From positions 1-60,411 of the forward strand of contig JAGBOC010000011.1 in the NCBI GenBank assembly GCA_017634065.1: a stretch of 60,411 bases of DNA. The letters are read 5' to 3'. This DNA comes from Lachnospiraceae bacterium. Its GTDB lineage: Bacteria > Bacillota > Clostridia > Lachnospirales > Lachnospiraceae. The translations under genes and the position numbers were made by a program. The notes below the pieces were generated by a model that saw only the letters and a list, made by a program, of their open reading frames with translations, was not told the origin of the DNA and did no database searches. This document shows positions 56,260 through 60,411 of this stretch, in pieces (the stretch's first letter is position 1; every line of letters starts with the position of its first letter).

Positions 56260-57138
56260 ATGAAAAAAGAAACTAACAAAACAAGTAAAAGTAGCAAGGC
56301 AACTAAAACTTCTAAAATTAATAATAAGACAACTGCAAAAAAAGTTTCAAAGCAAGTTAAAGAAGATAAATCTAAAGTAGTATCAAATGAAACTTCGACT
56401 AAAAAAAGTAACAGCAATATTAAACTTGCATTTTATGCTATATTTGTAATAATAATACTTTTTGTATTGTATCTCGTTAATTTTAAGAAACCAAAGACAG
56501 CAGTTGATGCAAATGAAAATAATGTAATAAGTGGTATGCTAAATGCAGGTGTTGCAAGTACGGAAGGTGTGGCTTTACTTCCACTGCCAGAGTCATTTAA
56601 GGTGTATAAGCAAAGCAGTTCTAATTCAAGTGCAACTGCAGTATTACTTACATTACTAAATTATTATGGTAGCGATAGAGTATTTTCTGAAGAAATAATA
56701 GAAGATATGAAATCTCACCATGAGCCTTTTCACGATGGCACTTGTGTAAATCAGGTAAAGGAAATATTGACAACTTTAAAGTTTGATTTATATGACGATA
56801 AGAACTATAAAAAAGTAAAAGAATTGAGTAATGCATCTATAGGTGCATCACTTATAGAAGAGAGTGTAAAGTCTGGCTATCCTATGATAGTGGGGTGGAA
56901 TAAAGAAAAAGGTCAGTGGTCACTTGTACTCGGTTATGACAATAAATCAAATACTGATATATCTGATGATGAGATTATTCTTGCTAACACTTATGATAAA
57001 TCAAATAAAGATATTGCTTTGAGAGTTAAGACTTCAGATTTTATGGCAAGGTGGACTTTTGATGACTTCTTTGCACAGGAGCCATCTGCTCAAGAGAAAA
57101 AAGATAGATGTTTTGTTATTGTTAGAAAAACGAAATAA
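56260..57138 (+). CDS. Membrane-anchored C39-like pseudopeptidase
   Basis: The 292-residue protein has a basic, Lys/Thr/Ser-rich cytoplasmic tail (residues 1-53), one membrane segment (about 56-74), and an outer domain with a C39/papain-like fold pattern. Family members carry Q-x5-C-G and later G-H-W. Here the Cys position is Ser124 (QSSSNSSATA) and the His position is Gln219 (KEKGQWSLVLGYD). So both catalytic residues appear lost while the fold pattern is kept. It is likely a binding protein and not an enzyme. It starts 2 nt after the EF-G paralogue. Confidence 0.7.
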   Translation: MKKETNKTSKSSKATKTSKINNKTTAKKVSKQVKEDKSKVVSNETSTKKSNSNIKLAFYAIFVIIILFVLYLVNFKKPKTAVDANENNVISGMLNAGVASTEGVALLPLPESFKVYKQSSSNSSATAVLLTLLNYYGSDRVFSEEIIEDMKSHHEPFHDGTCVNQVKEILTTLKFDLYDDKNYKKVKELSNASIGASLIEESVKSGYPMIVGWNKEKGQWSLVLGYDNKSNTDISDDEIILANTYDKSNKDIALRVKTSDFMARWTFDDFFAQEPSAQEKKDRCFVIVRKTK

Positions 57139-57172
57139 TAAAGAGTTAGTTTACTAAAGTTGGAGGAAAATC

Positions 57173-58192
57173 ATGAAAAAGAGAGTATTGGCAGTATTAG
57201 TGTTCACATCTATGATTTTTACGGCATGTGGATCAAAAGGAATTAGCACACAGACTACAGAAGCAATAAACAATCAAAAGGAATACAAAGTTGGTATTGG
57301 TCAATTTGCAGAACACGGTTCGCTTGATAACTGTAGAACTGGTTTTATTGAAGGAATGAAAGAAGAAGGATTTGTAGAAGGACAGAATGTAACTTATCTA
57401 TATGATAATGCACAGACTGATGGAAGTGCAGCTGCACTTATCTACAATAAGTATATCACTCAAAATGTAGATTTAGCTATGGCAATAGCAACTCCTATGG
57501 CTCAAGTAGCATATAGCACTTGTGAAAGAGCAGGAGTTCCTGTAGTTTTCACAGCTGTCTCTGATCCAGTTGCAGCAGGTCTTGCAAATAGTGATGGCAC
57601 ACCTGTAGGGAATGTCACAGGCACATCTGATAAGATTCCTGCAGATGCACAACTTAAACTTATCACAGAGATGTTTCCTAATACAAAGAATGTGGGGATA
57701 CTTTATACTACAAGTGAAGTGAACTCAATATCTGCTATTGAAGATTATAAAGCAGCAGCTGAAAAGTATAATGTAAATATCGTAGTTCAATCAATTGACC
57801 AAGGTTCAGATATGCCACTTGCAGTTGATGTCATCCTTCCAAAGGTTGATGTGATGACAAACTTGCTTGATAATACAGTAGTAGCAAATATGCCAGTTCT
57901 CATAGAGAAAGCAAATGCAATGAAGATACCAGTATTTGGTTCAGAAGTAGAGCAAGTTCATAAAGGTTGCATTGCTGCTATGGGTCTTGATTATATAGAA
58001 CTTGGAAAGCAGACAGGACGTATGGCTGCAAAGATTCTAAAAGGCGAGAAAAATGCATCAGAGATGAGTTTTGAAGTTATCGAAAATGCTTCACTCTATC
58101 TAAATAATAAAGTTATAGAAAATCTTGGGCTTGATGTTGACCCAGAGTTCGCAACTCGTGCTGTCGAAGTTTATGATGATATTGAGCAGTAG
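57173..58192 (+). CDS. trpX: ABC substrate-binding lipoprotein, TrpX-like
   Basis: The 339-residue protein has a lipoprotein signal (FTAC, Cys19) and the ABC_sub_bind pattern: YKVGIGQFAEHGSLDN near the N-terminus, PVVFTAVSDPVAAGL, NVTGTSD and KNVGILYT. This family, with its two partner genes, forms importers for tryptophan or other aromatic or nucleobase-like solutes; TrpX is the name by similarity and the substrate is not proven. RBS TGGAGG precedes ATG. The next two genes encode the permease and ATPase, completing the importer. Confidence 0.86.
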   Translation: MKKRVLAVLVFTSMIFTACGSKGISTQTTEAINNQKEYKVGIGQFAEHGSLDNCRTGFIEGMKEEGFVEGQNVTYLYDNAQTDGSAAALIYNKYITQNVDLAMAIATPMAQVAYSTCERAGVPVVFTAVSDPVAAGLANSDGTPVGNVTGTSDKIPADAQLKLITEMFPNTKNVGILYTTSEVNSISAIEDYKAAAEKYNVNIVVQSIDQGSDMPLAVDVILPKVDVMTNLLDNTVVANMPVLIEKANAMKIPVFGSEVEQVHKGCIAAMGLDYIELGKQTGRMAAKILKGEKNASEMSFEVIENASLYLNNKVIENLGLDVDPEFATRAVEVYDDIEQ

Positions 58193-58200
58193 GAGTAGTA

Positions 58201-59076
58201 ATGCAGTTAGTAATAGGTATATTGGAAGAAGGTTTTATATATGCACTTGTATCATTTGGTGCATATATAACATTCAAAATACTTGATTTCCCAGATATGA
58301 CTGTTGATGGGTCATTCCCTTTTGGTATGTGCGTGACAGCAGTATTGATACTTAATGGTGTAAATCCGTTTATAACTTTGCCTATAAGTTTTATTGTAGG
58401 ATGTATCGCTGGGATGATTACAGGTTTTATCCATGTAAAGTTTAAGATAAGAGATTTGCTTTCTGGAATTATAGTGATGACATCTTTGTATTCAATGAAT
58501 TTGCGACTTGCAGGGAGAGCTAATTTATCTATCTTTCAACGACCAAGCATATTTAAGATGGTAAATGTATTTGAAATAGGCTCTGTGCTTGGCGCTTTTA
58601 ATAGAGTAATAGTATTATTTTTAATTGTCATCTTACTAAAAATAATTCTTGATATGTATCTTGAGACAAAGAGTGGATATTTACTTCGGAGTGTCGGCGA
58701 TAATGAAATTCTTGTCACAACACTTGGCAAGAATAAAGAGAGCGTAAAAGTACTTGGACTTGCACTTGCAAACGGATTTGCTGCTCTTGCTGGTTCTATT
58801 TATGCACAGCATCGTGGAAGTTTTGAAATTAGTGCTGGTACTGGAACTCTTGTCATAGCAGTTGCAAATGTAATCATAGGTCTTCAATTAACAAATGTAT
58901 TTAGAAAAATGAAACCAACTACTAGTGTGATTTTTGGCTCACTTATCTATAGAGCTTGTATTGGTTTCGCAATGTTCCTTGGTATGCCACCAAGTGACTT
59001 AAAGATTATTACAGCAGCGTTATTGCTTGTAGTTATTGTGTTAAATAATAAAAAATATAAGAAGTTGGTTGAATAG
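58201..59076 (+). CDS. trpY: ABC importer permease, TrpY-like
   Basis: The 291-residue membrane protein has about eight hydrophobic segments and a pattern typical of BPD_transp_2-type permeases: FPDMTVDGSFPFG near the N-terminus and LGKNKESVKVLGLALANG in the middle, a loop facing the ATPase. It is encoded between the substrate-binding protein and the ATPase. RBS AGGAGTAGT precedes ATG. It forms the membrane channel of the importer. Confidence 0.88.
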   Translation: MQLVIGILEEGFIYALVSFGAYITFKILDFPDMTVDGSFPFGMCVTAVLILNGVNPFITLPISFIVGCIAGMITGFIHVKFKIRDLLSGIIVMTSLYSMNLRLAGRANLSIFQRPSIFKMVNVFEIGSVLGAFNRVIVLFLIVILLKIILDMYLETKSGYLLRSVGDNEILVTTLGKNKESVKVLGLALANGFAALAGSIYAQHRGSFEISAGTGTLVIAVANVIIGLQLTNVFRKMKPTTSVIFGSLIYRACIGFAMFLGMPPSDLKIITAALLLVVIVLNNKKYKKLVE

Positions 59077-59078
59077 AT

Positions 59079-59852
59079 ATGATTGAATTAAACAGTGTAT
59101 TTAAATACTATAATCCAGGGCTTGTGACAGAGAATTGTGTATTTCACAATTTTAATCTGAAAGTCGAAGACCATGAATTTGTATCAGTGATAGGCTCAAA
59201 TGGTTCAGGCAAAACTACAATGCTTAACATAATTTGTGGTTCAATAGATATTGACCATGGAAATATTTTTCTTGATGGCAAGGATATAAGTAGAGAGCCT
59301 GAATATAAAAGAATGTATCGCATAGGTAGAGTGTATCAAAATCCAGCTATGGGAACTTGCCCAAGTATGAATATAATAGAAAATATGGCACTTGCTGAAA
59401 ATAAGAATAAACCTTTTGGACTTGCAAGACTCATAGATAAAAAGAAAATTGATTATTATAGAAATGAATTAAAGAAACTTGGACTTGGACTTGAAGATAA
59501 AATATATATACCAGTTGGTTCTCTATCTGGTGGTCAGAGACAAGCGATATCACTTCTTATGACAACAATGTCAGAAATTGATTTTTTAATTCTTGATGAG
59601 CATACAGCAGCACTTGATCCAAAAACTGCAGATGTAATAATGGAACTCACTGATAAACTTGTGAAAGAAAAAAATCTTACATCTATAATGGTTACACATA
59701 ATTTAAGATATGCAGTAGAATATGGGTCAAGACTTCTGATGATGCATCAGGGGGAAGTAATTATAGATAAAAAAGGTGATGAAAAAAAGCATATGCAAGT
59801 AAAAGATATTCTTGATAAGTTTACGGAGATTTCAGTTGAACTTGGTAACTAA
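59079..59852 (+). CDS. trpZ: ABC importer ATPase, TrpZ-like
   Basis: The 257-residue ATPase has Walker A GSNGSGKTT at about residues 39-47, signature SLSGGQRQA, and Walker B LILDEHTAALDPKT, a wording typical of this TrpZ-like group. It powers the importer made of the two preceding genes. No clear RBS is present, and it begins 2 nt after the permease stop, so coupled translation is likely. A bidirectional terminator follows. Confidence 0.9.
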   Translation: MIELNSVFKYYNPGLVTENCVFHNFNLKVEDHEFVSVIGSNGSGKTTMLNIICGSIDIDHGNIFLDGKDISREPEYKRMYRIGRVYQNPAMGTCPSMNIIENMALAENKNKPFGLARLIDKKKIDYYRNELKKLGLGLEDKIYIPVGSLSGGQRQAISLLMTTMSEIDFLILDEHTAALDPKTADVIMELTDKLVKEKNLTSIMVTHNLRYAVEYGSRLLMMHQGEVIIDKKGDEKKHMQVKDILDKFTEISVELGN

Positions 59853-59894
59853 TGTGAAAAGGTAGTATTAAATCATATATTTATAGTAGAAATA

Positions 59895-59919
59895 AAATAA
59901 GAGCCACAGGCTCTTATTT
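59895..59919. terminator. Bidirectional terminator between trpZ-like gene and tRNA-Glu
   Basis: AAATAAGAGCC (59895-59905) and GGCTCTTATTT (59909-59919) form an 11-bp stem with a 3-nt loop, with A/T runs on each side. It serves the plus-strand importer operon and the minus-strand tRNA gene. Confidence 0.88.
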
Positions 59920-59924
59920 TATTG

Positions 59925-59996
59925 TGACCGATCCGGGAATCGAACCCGGGATTCCGCCGTGAGAGGGCGACGTCTTAACCGCTTGACCAATCGGCC
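59925..59996 (-). tRNA. tRNA-Glu (anticodon CTC)
   Basis: On the minus strand the sequence folds as a full tRNA: acceptor GGCCGAT with ATCGGTC plus A73, D-loop TTGGTCAAGCGG, anticodon loop CTCTCAC with CTC at positions 34-36, and T-loop GGTTCGATTCC. It has 72 nt and the 3' CCA is not encoded. Anticodon CTC reads only GAG, so a second tRNA-Glu (TTC) must exist elsewhere. Confidence 0.95.
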
Positions 59997-60049
59997 TTAT
60001 AACCCATATACTATACCACAAAAGGACATAATTTTGCAAGAGTATTTAA

Positions 60050-60078
60050 TTGACTATCAAATTAAAATAAACTATAAT
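60050..60078 (+). promoter_or_regulatory. SigA promoter of leuS
   Basis: TTGACT, a 17-bp spacer and TATAAT. The expected start is near 60085, giving a leader of about 69 nt. Confidence 0.9.
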
Positions 60079-60096
60079 ATCTAAAATAGATATTTA

Positions 60097-60129
60097 GGGG
60101 TAAAAGGCGGTAGTTTATCGCATTATCCC
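60097..60129 (+). promoter_or_regulatory. Structured hairpin in the leuS leader
   Basis: GGGGTAA (60097-60103) pairs with TTATCCC (60123-60129), and GCGGTA (60107-60112) with TATCGC (60116-60121) around a GTT loop, with a small asymmetric bulge (AAG opposite A). It lies fully between the start site and the leuS RBS. It has no T-run after it and no T-box motif. Confidence 0.65.
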
Positions 60130-60153
60130 GAGTTTTAGTGTGGAAGGATATAT

Positions 60154-60411
60154 ATGGCTTACAATTTTAAAGAAATTGAAAAAAAATGGAATAAATATTG
60201 GGAAGATAATCCAATAAATAAAAAAGATGATACTAAAGAAAAATATTATTGTCTTGATATGTTTCCATACCCATCTGGAGCAGGACTTCACGTGGGACAC
60301 TGGAGAGGTTATGTGATTTCTGATGCTTGGGCAAGATATCAACTTCTTAAAGGTAAGTATGTTATTCACCCTATGGGTTTTGATGCCTTTGGACTTCCAG
60401 CAGAAAATTAT
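60154..60411 (+). CDS. leuS: Leucyl-tRNA synthetase, 5' part (truncated by window end)
   Basis: The first 86 residues of LeuRS: the start [12 protein letters not shown], then [14 protein letters not shown] with the HIGH-type motif HVGH at about residues 49-52, and [17 protein letters not shown] at the window's end. The ATG has GGAAGG upstream. The rest, including the KMSKS motif and editing domain, lies outside the window. Confidence 0.97.
   Translation, partial: MAYNFKEIEKKWNKYWEDNPINKKDDTKEKYYCLDMFPYPSGAGLHVGHWRGYVISDAWARYQLLKGKYVIHPMGFDAFGLPAENY

Noticed and set aside
60061-60153. T-box riboswitch before leuS
   Set aside because: The leader is only about 69 nt and lacks the conserved T-box sequence and an intrinsic terminator.

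Overview
The window is AT-rich chromosomal DNA from a low-GC Gram-positive anaerobe, most likely of class Clostridia and Lachnospiraceae-like. The clues are the gmk-rpoZ-rimO-pgsA-cinA order, a DUF2953/YtfJ pair, a K+-type membrane pyrophosphatase, a TAXI-type TRAP system, a LysRS with a C-terminal tRNA-binding domain, and an MurE of the meso-DAP type. Species cannot be named from sequence alone. No IS element, prophage, integrase or CRISPR array was seen. The window runs from an ATAC microsatellite at base 1 into a truncated leuS at the 3' end. Region by region: (1) 1-6690 is an accessory island with a small P-loop protein, a lipoprotein, a zinc-knuckle protein resembling a free RES-toxin N-terminal domain, and a 1343-residue surface protein with two DUF6273 domains, a BspA-like segment and an SH3 domain. 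(2) 6800-9020 is hppA. (3) 9040-10472 has two small secreted SGNH-type proteins. (4) 10478-15300 is a housekeeping block: gmk, rpoZ, rimO, pgsA, cinA-C, DUF2953, ytfJ, rpmB. (5) 15282-18774 is a minus-strand TAXI-TRAP uptake operon. (6) 18946-22419 is a surface module (subtilase, cell-wall-binding protein, membrane protein) leading into queA and rluF. (7) 24249-41113 is a long co-directional run for DNA and envelope: ligA, lgt, ychF, ftsK, an MBOAT/SGNH O-acylation pair, murE, priA and a heterodimeric ABC exporter. (8) 41115-46556 has a minus-strand phosphoribosyltransferase, then thyA, a second O-acylation pair in the opposite gene order, and tyrS. (9) 46538-59852 has a broken secreted-protein gene, greA, lysS, a metal P-type ATPase, an EamA transporter, nth, proC, an EF-G paralogue, a C39-like pseudopeptidase and a TrpXYZ-type ABC importer. 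(10) 59895-60411 has tRNA-Glu(CTC) on the minus strand and the leuS promoter, leader hairpin and 5' end. Main points of interest: two separate MBOAT plus AlgX-like cassettes, one of them lying between ftsK and murE, which suggests O-acylation of an envelope polymer; tyrS running without its own stop into the signal-peptide region of a broken downstream gene, with the frame lost at a T7 tract; a perfect 12-bp terminator-like hairpin inside rimO; a structured, non-T-box leader before leuS; very short-leader or leaderless transcripts with -10 boxes 5-9 nt before ATG; and altered catalytic motifs in PriA (DEVN), an EF-G paralogue (TNMD), ThyA (Cys-Ala) and a C39-like protein lacking both Cys and His.
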